This document shows, one piece after another, positions 46,760 through 57,670 of a stretch of DNA of 64,000 bases (its first letter is position 1; every line of letters starts with the position of its first letter). Made by a program: the position numbers and the translations under genes. The notes beneath the pieces are model-generated. The model saw only the letters and a list, made by a program, of their open reading frames with translations. It searched no databases and had not been told where the DNA came from. Origin of the DNA: Strigamia acuminata (taxonomy: Eukaryota; Arthropoda; Chilopoda; Geophilomorpha; Linotaeniidae); the NCBI GenBank assembly GCA_949358305.1, contig OX442321.1, positions 3,559,605-3,623,604 on the forward strand. Direction: 5' to 3'.

Positions 46760-47160
46760 TATGAAGTATTAATACAATACCAAAAAGGTATTAAAACTCT
46801 TCGCTAAAAATCACCACAATGTCTTGAATTTAACTGAATGCACTGCTTGACCAAAGCCTGTGCTGATGAAAATGTAATTTACCAGACAAAACAATATTGA
46901 TTATAACCTTAAAAGGAATAGAATAATGCATTTTTAATCTTAGTTTTGCAAATTGATCATTTTTCTGCTGTGCTGGTAAAAGTAAATTGCCTGCTAATTC
47001 ATGTTATTAGTGCAAACTAAACTGCTCGTGCCTTCACGGTAAAGCCACCGTGCCAAACACATGCTCACAAAAGAATTAATTAACATCGACTAGAAAGAAT
47101 TTTACAATGGTGGCGCCACTACGTAAAAGATAAAAATGTAAAAACTCCTGGTGGCATGCA
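46760..47160. promoter_or_regulatory. IR upstream block of copy 7
   Basis: It contains the perfect inverted repeat CACGGTAAAGCCACCGTG at 47035-47052 and GGTGGCGCCACTACG. It breaks into unrelated sequence at about 47160. Confidence 0.45.
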
Positions 47161-47627
47161 CCTAACCTGTGTAAAATATGAGTCTAATTCTTCTTGGTAT
47201 TTGCTTCAAGTGTACTTTCAGAATCTGTTTCATAAAACCTTCAAGAAATTGAGGTTCTCTGTTGCGAGCAACAAATGGAGAATTCAAAGAGCGGTGAACG
47301 AGAAGTTCCGGGTGATATTTCTTGAAAAGATCAAATCAGGGTTTTTAATAAAATTTTTAATAAAGATAGAAAAATATCGGCACTTATCTGATTACAGCTG
47401 CTATGAAAAAAGTTAGTTACTCGTCGTTTTCGATCGCATGAGCATGATCATGGGAAGTTGTGTCTGTATGAATTAATGATTGTGTGATTACAAATGGTTT
47501 ATAGAATTAATTAAGGCACTCAAACTATATTATCGTTCTGTTTCGTGTTGTTGTTTTATCACGAGGCAAAAGAGGGTCAGGGTGGAGCAAGTTCTTTTGA
47601 TTGACCCTTCTCATGGTCACTACAATT
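47161..47627. other. No recognised gene; one short plus-strand open frame
   Basis: A plus-strand frame of 86 codons (47156-47416) is Lys/Phe-rich with no motif I recognise and no second copy. I do not call it a gene. Confidence 0.35.
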
Positions 47628-47797
47628 TTAAAATCTCGTCTTAGGTCTCTTTACAATCCATTCTTTGATTCCTGGATGGTCATGAATTCTGTCTACAAGC
47701 TCATTTAAGAGCCTACTATTTGTCCTCTGCACAAACTTCTGGGTAATCGTGTCTGAACTCAGAGCGTGTTGACCACAACAATATCCGCCCAGGTCAA
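47628..47797 (-). pseudogene. Sigma-class GST last-exon remnant
   Basis: After an acceptor ATAG, the minus strand reads LTWADIVVVNTL, then stops and frame changes. The end is recovered in another frame as RIHDHPGIKEWIVKRPKTRF then a stop. Closest to 9775-9945; the flanking intron (AATTCTTTTATATACAATTG) is also shared. Confidence 0.7.
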
Positions 47798-48521
47798 CTA
47801 TTGGAAAATCTAAAATGCGTGTATAATTCTTTTATATACAATTGCGGTCATAACAATTGACGCTGCCGATAGTCTTCACCCGAAAATAACACCATGGTTA
47901 TGTATTCGAGTTTCTTTGAAAACTGGAATTTATGAAACATTGTTGAAAAATTCGAATATAACACCACTTCAGCTGTAACACCATGGTGTTATATTAGAAT
48001 ACACCCCCAAGGTGCTATATTCAGATTTGTATAAAAATATTTAATCTCTCTATATGAAATCAATGGTTTTTAATGAACTAAACAATACAATAGCAGCAAT
48101 AAAGTAAACTTTAAAAAATAAGAAGCAGCAAGAGCTTAATCACTACATTATTGTAACAATATCTAATGTAAAAAGGCTTAACTTTAGATTTAACATGGAA
48201 ACATCAAAGAAAAAAGAATACCACAAAATGAAGATATGTAAGTCTTAAACACTATATAGCACCATGAACACAATTATTTATTGTGTTCGTGATAGCACTA
48301 ATCTAATCAATGATCACAAGTAAGTTCTTAGACATGCTCCAGACAGTTCAACATGCGATTGACTTAATTGAACAAGTCATTACTCATTAATTGAGTGTAT
48401 CAAATGCTTCTACAGACTATGTTGAAAAGTCGTGTGAACTTGACTTAATACAATAATAAACTGCAATCGACAAAGTTAAGGTGCAACATTTCATAAATTA
48501 AACAAAAAATGTGCATCAAAT
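47798..48521. other. No gene seen; AACACCATGG repeats, then IR 3' flank
   Basis: Around 47880-48020 the phrase AACACCATGGT occurs three times, once as the palindrome AACACCATGGTGTT. From about 48055 the sequence is the common IR 3' flank with an extra inverted repeat near 48265 (GAACACAATTATTTATTGTGTTC). Confidence 0.45.
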
Positions 48522-50450
48522 TTACAAAATGAATTTAACAATAATCAGTTCAAATACACAAATAATTAAAGACACTGAAATTGCGCACATTAAGATTATT
48601 AAAGGTCCAATTATTTGACCAAATGAAACTGGATTAAAATGATCTACTAAACATTTCGGCGGCTCAGGGTAGAAACGTTGATAGTCAACTGATAAGATTC
48701 CATATTCCTTCATTAGTAAAATTCTGTTTAAGAAAATATTTCAATTTTTGTTTGATAATAAAAGTAATTGCCATTTGTTTACTTGCGATTGAAATAATCC
48801 ATGTAGGCAAATTGTTTTGAATATCCCAACGAAACAGGTCGTCTGATCACATAATGAGATGCAACATCAAAACTGCAATTTCCATTAATCACACTTCGTG
48901 CCTGAATCAATCCAAATTTTCCACCATACGCCAAATCAATTCCATCACAAATAGTACGAACTTTTAAAACAGTTTTATTTTGGTACGGTGGATTCTATTA
49001 AAAATAATTATTTTATAAAATTAAGCAAATAAAAGTTTTATCCTAATACCTGGAATAGTTCTTCAGCACTACTGCCGTTTAAAACCACTGGCAAGTAATC
49101 TGTACTTTCAAACATGTCGTCAAGGGAGGAAAATGGAACTTTGATGTCCGTTGTTGCAAGCAAAGAAGTTAGTGTGGAAGTGTAACTAGCCCACAGCAAT
49201 ATCGAAAATGTGACATAGACTACGAAGACAATTTTCATGGCCTTCAATAATAAAGTATTAAAATTTCCTAAAACACAGTGGAGGCAAAGATATCAATTAT
49301 TTTCGATCAATTTCCTGTAAATACGGTACAAACCTTGTATCACAATTGGCCAACAAAGCAGGACATTGTTAATAAAATTGAAAAAACAACTCTGATTATG
49401 TTTTATGCTAGATAAACGACTTGCTAATACACTGATAAAAATAACAATCAAGCTTGTCGCAAATACGCACAGCCACATTTCTATATTGAACTGTTGCAAA
49501 TAGAAACCGTAATTCCATTCGCGCCGATCTAATTTTCTATACAAAATTTCAAACAGAAGTGGATAGAATTGCGGTGAAAAGTTCACATAGTCTCTTCTCT
49601 TTCTGGTGATGCCAATCCCAGAAGAAATGTCGGCTGTCTACGCAAAATAAATAAAATTTAAAATGCCTAATATCACTGTACCTAACTTTGATGAGTAATA
49701 CACACTCCTTGTATAAGATCATCTATCATCCCTGTCCAACTGCCATTTACACAGGTTCCATGTTGTCCATGTTTGTTGCGAATGATTTTAAAACTTTTAA
49801 GCAGTTTATAGAATCAATCAGTTGATATTAACTTTATTCTTTGTTTATATTTTACCTTGTGTTAAATTGAGTTTTAAAGATGTTGAAAATTTCCCCAAAA
49901 TAACCACCAAGTACAAGTGACTTATTTACACCAGTTAATAAAAGTTCTGGTGGAAACTACAGAGAACATTTAAAAAGAAGTTTGTTTACTGGAAATGTAG
50001 TCCTACCATGAATAACATGGACAAGTATCCGTGTGTTATTTTCTGATTAGTTGTTCTGTGCACTCACTGATTGCATGACAGCATTGCTTGCTAACAAAGC
50101 ATGTTTGTTATCTGTTGTCATCCTAGAATTCAGTGCGGCTATATCTTATGTAGCGCCATCAGTGGCAAAACGCTCTGTACGTGTGAATAAGTGACCATGT
50201 TATTCTTTGTTCGTGGTTCTACTTACATGAATAACTGTTAACCTTATTTCCTTTTCCAAAAGCTGACTTCTTCCGTTCTTTTGGATACTTTTAATCTTTT
50301 ATTTTAACACATTCAGCATAAACGCTTAAGAATTAATCATTTTAAACACAACTTACGGATCGATTATCACAAATCAATTGTAAAATAGACTTTCTTGCAT
50401 CAATTCTTTGCCATTTGTATCCTAAATACTCAAATTCGTTCTGCAATGTA
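48522..50450 (-). pseudogene. Ionotropic receptor copy 8, 5'-truncated
   Basis: Exons: part of exon 4 (50357 to about 50448), 50227-50295, 49856-49956, 49706-49793, 49334-49637, 49050-49267, 48783-48994, 48522-48723. All are open and in phase (ITRKRRDYVNFS, WPIVIQG, SYTSTLTSLLA). Homology stops inside exon 4 at about 50450, and the signal peptide exon and exons 2 and 3 are not found upstream. Without a start it is probably dead, though a new 5' exon cannot be excluded. Confidence 0.8.
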
Positions 50451-51753
50451 CATACAATACAGTGTCATTTTAAATTTATTAATTAATTTCCTAATGAAAT
50501 ACGTACAGTAATAAAAATATGATAATTAAAAACGCTAAAAATTAATTTAATCCTTGTGAACCTGACAATAAATGAATTTTTATTTTAACTTTTAGTGTTT
50601 TAAATGTTTTTTTTTTATTACGATTTCGATTTTTCATTCGAAAATTACATCCAAACCGATTTTAGCGTAGCTATTTTTTTGAATTGTTTAATTCTTTATT
50701 TTTATTCTTTGCTACTTGTATCCCAAATATTGAAAACATTAGACGTGATGAAAAAATATTTTCCACCAGTACCGCCAAGGACGGATTTCTGGTGAATGCT
50801 ACCCATCTAGCAGCCCATTCATGGGGTACTAATTGAAAAAAATTTCCCCAAAAAAGTTTTTTGACAAGTTTTCAAATTTATGTTTTGGAATTCATAGTCC
50901 TCCACAGTTGCCTGGATAATAGCAAATGCAAAACAATTTTTTAACGCACAAAGTGTGACCAACTGGCTACTGGCACTGGCAACGTTAAGCAGAGGATCCT
51001 CAGCAGCTCCTATGGCATACTGTCAGAGCTTGTGAGAATGTGCGCACTAAAAGAAAAGGCAAAAGCGCTATTGTTAAGTGAAATGTTAATTGTATGGGTT
51101 GCGTAGCAACACACTGAATGTATCGTAATGGCGGCGTATGAAAGCAGACAATATTAAAAATCCATGTTCTTGTTACACCATCAAACCCGACCATTTATTC
51201 CGATTCCTCACAGAGCTGCGTTCAGATTACAGCCAATCAGGACAGAGGATTCTGCAAGGTGTCAGTGTGTGGCTTGACCGCCATGACCAACACAGAACAA
51301 CACCAGCCAGGAGAGTGATTGGTTGCGTTGCTACACGTAAGTGATGGCAATACCAATAACTGGCGAAATCGCTCTCAAGTCTGAAGGGACCTGAGCCGAA
51401 CCGTTGGGCTGTGTTGCAAGGCATGGTGTGGTATAAGATAACCGACCACGCTGCCCATGTGGTCTTCGGTCACGTGGGCAGCGGTGGTCTGAGTTGGGTT
51501 GCTGAAAGGCAACCCAACAACCAAGGCGATAACACCACGACATACTAACCCCTAGGCGACGATGGCAATAAAGAATATCAATCCTAAACTGTGTGTCTCT
51601 AAGTTTGTATTTAATTGTGAATGGTGTCCAAACGCCCATGGTCCTCCCCTGACCATGAGGTGAACGACAGCCACTCACAAAAGAAATGCTTTAAACACTT
51701 TATACTCCTTCATTAATATCTTACGATAGAAACATTTTTGAGAAAAATATCTA
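50451..51753. other. No gene seen; hairpin-rich repeat at 51000-51670
   Basis: Region 51000-51670 is GC-richer with several inverted words. The clearest is 51441-51490, where GACCACGCTGCCCA pairs with TGGGCAGCGGTGGTC. TTGCGTAGCAAC and GCGTTGCTACAC are also opposed. It is likely an old element; short open frames on both strands have no domains. Confidence 0.45.
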
Positions 51754-52003
51754 GTGTTGAGCGTGCTCCGCGAGGATTTTAGTATATTTAGAGGCGTATT
51801 TTGGCATTGAGTTTACTCTGCCAAAATCCCGCGCTGACACGACGCCGTTGACGCCATCTTGGAGCCAACGGTCAACTGTGAGTTTATATTTGTGAGAAGA
51901 AGCCAGATCAACCTTAAACATTTCGAATATATCTCCTTTGTATTTTTGAACAATTAAAGCAATCTAATTTTTCCTTTACTCTGTGTAAAATCATTCCCCT
52001 AGA
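51754..52003 (+). mobile_element. LTR-like sequence
   Basis: It runs from TGTTGAGCGTGCTCCGCG to CCCCTAGACA, with promoter and polyadenylation-like words inside. A non-LTR leader-like stretch follows. No second copy in the window, so this is tentative. Confidence 0.3.
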
Positions 52004-52108
52004 CAAACATTTGGCCACAGAGTAGAAGTCCTGTACGGCATCTCTACGACGATTATTTGATAATTCTATTCGATTTATTAAGTAAAAACCCGGATTGCCG
52101 CAATATTA

Positions 52109-52590
52109 GGTGCATTCAATTCTAAAATAGCTTTCAAAAACCGTTTTTCATTGTTTTCCGAAAATGATGAAAACGGTTTTCAACATTGAGCACAGATCCA
52201 GCCAAAATCGGCAGCTTTCAATCGCGCAAATGTGGCCGAAAATTGGTCGCATTTGACGCGCAAATGAGGCCGAAAATTGGCTGCATTCGACGCGCAAATG
52301 AGCCCGAATATTGGCCGCATTCGATTGTTCTTAAAGGCATAATAATTAGAACAAATAAATTAAATAAATCTACATTTTTGTGTGTGCTTCCACCGCTGAT
52401 CTATTCGATTACAAAATGGCGGCCCGAGAAAACGATTTGAAAACCACGAAAACCACGATTTTCTGGTTTTTATGAAAACGGTTTTCAGGAAAACCGATTT
52501 CCGAAATGTGACGTCAAATCCGGTGTGGGAAAACGGCGAAAACGAGGAAAACGACGAAAACGGGAAAAACCATTTAGAATTGAACGCACC
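52109..52590. mobile_element. MITE with GGTGCATTCAATTCTAAA inverted ends and TA target duplication
   Basis: The left end GGTGCATTCAATTCTAAAA is mirrored by TTTAGAATTGAACGCACC at the right, each flanked by TA. The subterminal arms are rich in AAAACGG/CCGTTTT. The interior has three tandem 36-37-bp units (GCGCAAATGAGGCCGAAAAT) at about 52213-52325. No coding capacity. Confidence 0.8.
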
Positions 52591-53248
52591 TACTGTTATG
52601 TTTGGTATAAATGAATTACAACATTTTAGTAATAATATAATGATATATTATTGTTGGTTCAAGTAACAAGACATCTTGTTACGAGTAATTTGGAACACGT
52701 GACGCAAAACACATTCTCGGAATGTATTTCCTGTCCCGAGTATCCAGTTCCGGTTCATGCTAAAGGATTAGCATAATCTGAACTTTGCATCCCCGTATCC
52801 ATTTCCGGTGATATGGGATTGGTGGATTATAATCCACTAGAGTATATAACTCCTGACAACAGGAAGTTAAGTCAGTTGTATTTGTTTTCTGGTTATTTGG
52901 TTCATAGTTCATGTCAAATACTCCGTAACTGTTTCTTTGCAACTCGGGCATGGTTCTGCTGAACCATGCAATCCCCGTCAATTGAAGGCAACGGTCGGGA
53001 TACTAATGTTTCCGTCAACGGTCTCGCCGAGAAGAAAAGCCTCTCGCTAAATAGTATTCTCGTGGTCGGACAATAGAGCCATGTGCGGTACCAAAGTATT
53101 CAGTAACCGTTAGTAGCACTGTTACTGTATGAGATTGACTCCATCACCTGATGGTGCCAAAACATTAGTTACCGCTAGTAGCACCAAGTGTTTGGGAACG
53201 CTAATCTCCTCGGTAATGGTGCCAAAGCAGTCTGCTTATGAGTAGTAC

Positions 53249-53507
53249 GGGGCGTGTGATCTAGCGCGACATGATCTACCGCGACATGTATCTACCGCGA
53301 CTTTTTAAACAGCGACTACGTAAATTGTAGGTTTAATTCCTAAGAAGGGCTAACAAGGGGGGGCGCAGCCCCCCCTTGACCCCCCGCGAACCTAACCTTA
53401 CTGGTTTTTTGATGAAAAACCACTTTTGTTGGAATATATTGTGACGTATTGTCGCGCTAGGGCAGGGCCGCGGATCAGCTTGTAGCGCTAGTTCCGCCCC
53501 CCCCCCC
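53249..53507. mobile_element. Non-autonomous DNA element, 259 bp, 8-bp target duplication AGTAGTAC
   Basis: AGTAGTAC stands at 53241-53248 and 53508-53515. The ends GGGGCG...CTAGCGCGACA and the complement of the right end (GGGGCGGAACTAGCGCTACA) form imperfect inverted repeats. The subterminal region repeats TCTACCGCGACATG. The interior contains the hairpin GGGGGGGCGCAGCCCCCCC. Confidence 0.8.
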
Positions 53508-53872
53508 AGTAGTACTTCGTGTGGTTAATTCTGTTGTGCGGGGCTGCGAGCTATACCCCCCTGAGTATCAGTACCGTCTGCCACCGTACTGTTAATTAGG
53601 GCACGCGCGATACGGCTCTGCTCGACAAGGCGAATTATTGACGGCAACTGTGTGTTGCGACACGACTAAAACCTTTAATATTTGACAGCCGATAATCAAA
53701 CTCAATTGTTTAACTTGAAGACAAGTTAACAACCCAAATAACTCACGAGACTTATTTGTTTTATAGCGAATCAATTCGTAACAATAAATTGAATACAATT
53801 TATTAATCAAAGTATTTAAACTCACAACGTCACGAATTAAATATACTTCGTAAGCGGAACCTTGGTGAATAA

Positions 53873-54127
53873 ATGACTACATTTGTTCAAACCAATGTCC
53901 ACCCTAGTTGTGGCGGTGCACATGAGTCAACCGCACCTCTCGGATCAACCCACGAAGCATTACACGAACCAGTTACACACGATACGAACCAGGAACGCGA
54001 AACCGACGGAAGCCGCGAGGACACAGCCAGCCCGGCTATTTCAGACGACATCTGTAACCTCGGTCGAGCGGGCGTTCTGCCGTTCCCGAACCCAGGATCA
54101 CCACGAACCGTAATGATGTTATTTTAG
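53873..54127 (+). CDS. Hypothetical 84-aa open frame in element B
   Basis: It starts MTTFVQTNVHPSCGG, is rich in Thr, Glu and Ser, and has no recognised motif. An alternative overlapping frame (53883-54113) is equally open, so coding is unproven. The base composition is higher in GC than the flanks. Confidence 0.2.
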   Translation: MTTFVQTNVHPSCGGAHESTAPLGSTHEALHEPVTHDTNQERETDGSREDTASPAISDDICNLGRAGVLPFPNPGSPRTVMMLF

Positions 54128-54353
54128 GGCCATTTGGCCACTTTAATGTATAGTTTAACTTTGTATTTAACTTGCCAAATGTCGGCATTAGTCACTTGTA
54201 TAATTAGTATTGATTATATTGGATAGAAACAAATAAATGTTATGATTAGAGAAACCTTCTTGTCTTTATTTTATCTCGTATTTTATCACTATTCACGCGA
54301 GCTATACCCGGTACCACCATGCGATGGGAGTTGTGGTCGTCATCGTTACAAAT

Positions 54354-54783
54354 GCTCATACATTAATGAACTAAACAATACAATATAGAAGCAATAAAAA
54401 TAAAACTTTAAATAATCAGAAGCAGCATGAGCTTAATCACAATATTATTGTAACAATATCTCATGCAAAAAGACTTAACTTTAGGTTTAACATGGGAACA
54501 TCAAAGAATAAAGAATACGACAGAATGTATATATGTGTATAAACACTATACAGCATTAATCTAATCACTGATCACAAGTAAGTTCTTAGGCATGCACCAG
54601 ATAGTCAATATAAGGTTGACTTAATTGAACAAGTCAGTACTCATTAATTTGAGTGTGTTAAATGCTTGGACAGATTTTGTAAAAATGTTGTGTGCAGTTG
54701 ACTCAATAAATACAATAATAAACTGCAATCGACAAACGTGAGATGCAATATTTCATGAATAGAACAAGAAGTGTGTATTGAAA
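54354..54783. other. 3' flank of IR copy 9
   Basis: Common IR 3' flank; no separate gene. Confidence 0.55.
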
Positions 54784-57396
54784 TTACAAAATGAATTTAA
54801 CAATAATTAGTTCAAATACACCAATAATTAAAGACATTAAAATTGCGCCCATTAAGATTATAAAAGGTCCAATTATTTGACCAAACGAAACTGGATTAAA
54901 ATGATCTACAGGACATTCCGGCGGTTTGGTGAAGAAACGTTGATATTCAACTGATAAGATTCCATACTCCTTCATTAGTAAAATTCTGTTAAGAAAATAT
55001 TTCAATTTTTGTTTGATAATATGATTACAATTTATTTACTTGTGATTGAAAAAATCCATGTCGCCAAATTGTTTTGAATATCCCAACGATATCGGATCTC
55101 TGCTCACATAATGAGATGCAACATCAAAACTGCAATTTCCATAAATCAAATGTCGTGACCCAATCAATCCAACCTTTCCAGCATATGCCAACTCAATTCC
55201 ATCACGAACAGTACGAATCCTTAAAACAGTTATATTTTCGTACGACGGTCTCTATTAAAAATAACGTTTTATAAAATGAAACAAATAACATCTTTATCGT
55301 AGTACCTGGAATATTTCTTCATTTCTACTGCCTTTGCGTATCGCTGGCAAATATTCTGTATTTTCCAACATGTCTTCAAGGGAGGAAAAAGGAACTTTGA
55401 TGTCCGTTGTTGCAAGCAAAGAAGTAAATGTGGAATTGTAACCAGCCCACAGCAACATCGAAAATGTGACATAGACTATGAAGACAATTTTCATCGCCTT
55501 CAATGAAAAAGTATTGAAATTTCCTAAAACATATTGAAGGCAAAGGTATCAATTGTTTTCGATCACTTTCCCGTAAATATCGTACAAACCTTGTATCACA
55601 ATTGGCCAACACAGCAGGACATTGTTAATAAAATTTAAAAAACACCTCTGATAATGTTTTATGCTTGATAAACGACTTGCTAATTCACTGATAAAAATAA
55701 CCATCAAGCTTGTTGCAAATACGCACAGCCACATTTCTATATTGAACTGTTGCAAAAAGAAACTGTAATTCCGTTCGCGCTGATCTAATTTTCTATACAA
55801 AATTTCAAACGTTGCTGCACAGAATTGCGGTGAAAAGTTTACATAGTCTCTTCTCTGTCTGGTCATGGGAACCACAGCAGCAATGTCGGCTATCTACACA
55901 AAATGAACAGAAATTTAAAAAAGCTTAATATCACTATACCTAACTTTGATGTGTAATACACACCCCTTGTGTAAGATCACCTATCATCCCTGTCCAACTG
56001 CCATTTAAAAAGGTTCCAGATTGACCATCTTTGTTCCGAATGATTTTAAAACTTGCAGATTTTTAGAAATTTAGACAATCAATAAAAGGAAATAAATTTA
56101 ATATTTGTGTACATGTTACCTTGTATTAAATTGAGTTTTAAAAATGTTAAAAACTTCTCCAAAATAACCTCCTAATATCAGTAACTTATTTATGTAAGTT
56201 AATGTAAACCATCGTGGAAGCTATAGCAAAAACATTTAAAAAGTAAGCCTGTTTAATATAAATGTCTGTCTTACTTACCTCAACGACTGTTAATCTTATT
56301 TCCTTTCCCAAAAGCTGAATTTCTATATCCTTTTGCATATTTCTAATCTTTTTTATCACCACTTTCAGGATCCACATTTAAAAATTAATCATTTTGAACA
56401 CAACTTACAGATTGATTATCACAACTTAGTCGTAAAAAAGTCCTTCTTGCATCAATTCTTTGCCATTTGAATCCCATATACTGAAATTCGTTCTGCAATA
56501 TAGAGCATTTAATGATCCACCAATAAGAGAAAATTCCTGCACTAAAGCCGAATGAAAATTAATTCTAAATGGACAACAAAAACCTAATACAGGAGTCTAT
56601 CAATACTATACAATGAAAACACTTTTCAGAAAATGATTTTACGTACACCAATGAGGTAACAGCTCATTGCTTAACCAACGGCACATTTTATAGCCCTAGG
56701 TGCAGTGACAGTTTGAGGGCCCTAATTAATAAAAAAAAAATTGTAAAAAAAAAATTTAGATTATTAATTAAAGCCTCTTAAAATTGGGCCTAGGCCTAAA
56801 CGCTCCCCTGTAATTACACCAGCATGCAGTGAAAACATTTCTGTTGCATGCAGCAATGAGGAAAAAATGTTGTTTTTTGGGGAAGCCGTTTCCATTGCAG
56901 GTATAATTTTACAGTGTTTAGTTTTAAGTTGGAATTTTCGCTTAATTAATGGTGTATCACAAATTGTGGTATAATACAGTATCATTTTAAATGTATTATG
57001 TTAATGTGTTCTTAGAAACAGTTTTTGTGTACGATCTTGGATTACAGATTCTTAAATGAAGATTATAGGAATGTGAGTATCTTACCTCGGAATTACTACC
57101 CAAAAAATCGTCTGAAAGCAAGATTAAATGCTTGTGAAATTATAATTAAACACTATGATACACCGTTATACAGTATATTGTATGTTATGCTGTATACCCA
57201 TTTACCTTTATTCGAAATCAGAGTCAAACTAGAACATCTGGTAGTGTAGAATTGTACCATTGTTGTCTTATTGTAACCAATGGAACATACTGGAACAGAA
57301 AATTTGGCTATGTATTTTGTGTCATTTTCTTTTATACACAAAACTGTTTAACTTACGTGTTTGGAGCGAAATGATTACGAGTACAAGAAGATACAT
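54784..57396 (-). CDS. Ionotropic receptor copy 9, apparently intact, 494 aa
   Basis: Exons: 57357-57396, 57206-57289, 57097-57130, 56409-56541, 56279-56347, 56120-56220, 55964-56051, 55590-55893, 55306-55523, 55040-55251, 54784-54985. Exon 4 is 133 nt (one extra codon, SYWWIIKC) and all phases hold. Start MYLLVLVIISLQT. S1 has VPMTRQRRDYVNFS followed by an unusual PQFCAATFEI; pore WPIVIQG; M3 is GYNSTFTSLLA, with F in place of the usual L. S2 begins RPSYENITVLRIR. Intron 3 carries the inserted block also found in copy 2. The 5' flank is duplicated at 29.3 kb. Confidence 0.85.
56690..56815. mobile_element. Inserted block shared with IR copy 2 (partner 16110-16245)
   Basis: CCCTAGGTGCAGTGACAGTT to TAGGCCTAAACGCTCCCCTG, in intron 3, at the same site as in copy 2. 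It is slightly shorter here. Confidence 0.5.
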
Positions 57397-57670
57397 TATG
57401 AGCCCTTTAAGTAAAGTATTACCCCGGTAGAACAACAGTTTTTTCAGCCACTTTGTTTTTACGTCAAGTGTGGAGAAAGATGTCTACAAGTCAAAACGCA
57501 TTGCAATTGCACAATTTTTACAAATGTTCTTAGGTCATTTCAATTTATGCCAGTTTGGGGCCTCAATTTGAAAATGATAGGGTTAAGACTGCCATTTTAA
57601 GCAAAATACAAATTTTCTGGTATTTTTGCGAGTGTCGGATGGACCCAATATCAACCGCTGTCCATGTTGT

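Larger units (their letters stand above)
52677..54353 (+). mobile_element. Element B: LTR-like element with TATA-type promoter, internal repeats and a short open frame
   Basis: Termini TGTTACGA and TCGTTACA are imperfect inverted repeats of TG...CA type. A TATATAAC box lies near 52843. About 53090-53240 has three degenerate repeats around GGTGCCAAA ... GTTACCG(C/T)TAGTAGCACC. A nested DNA element sits at 53249-53507. A polyadenylation-like AATAAA lies at about 54233. The layout resembles element A (12001-13577), but I see little direct sequence identity. No target duplication found. Confidence 0.4.

Noticed and set aside
47156-47416. 86-codon plus-strand frame
   Set aside because: No recognised motif, no second copy and no codon or splice evidence; length is within chance for this composition.
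54784-57396. IR genes read as ionotropic glutamate receptors proper
   Set aside because: The large amino-terminal domain is absent, total length is about 493 residues, and the M3 motif is degenerate; these fit divergent IRs instead.
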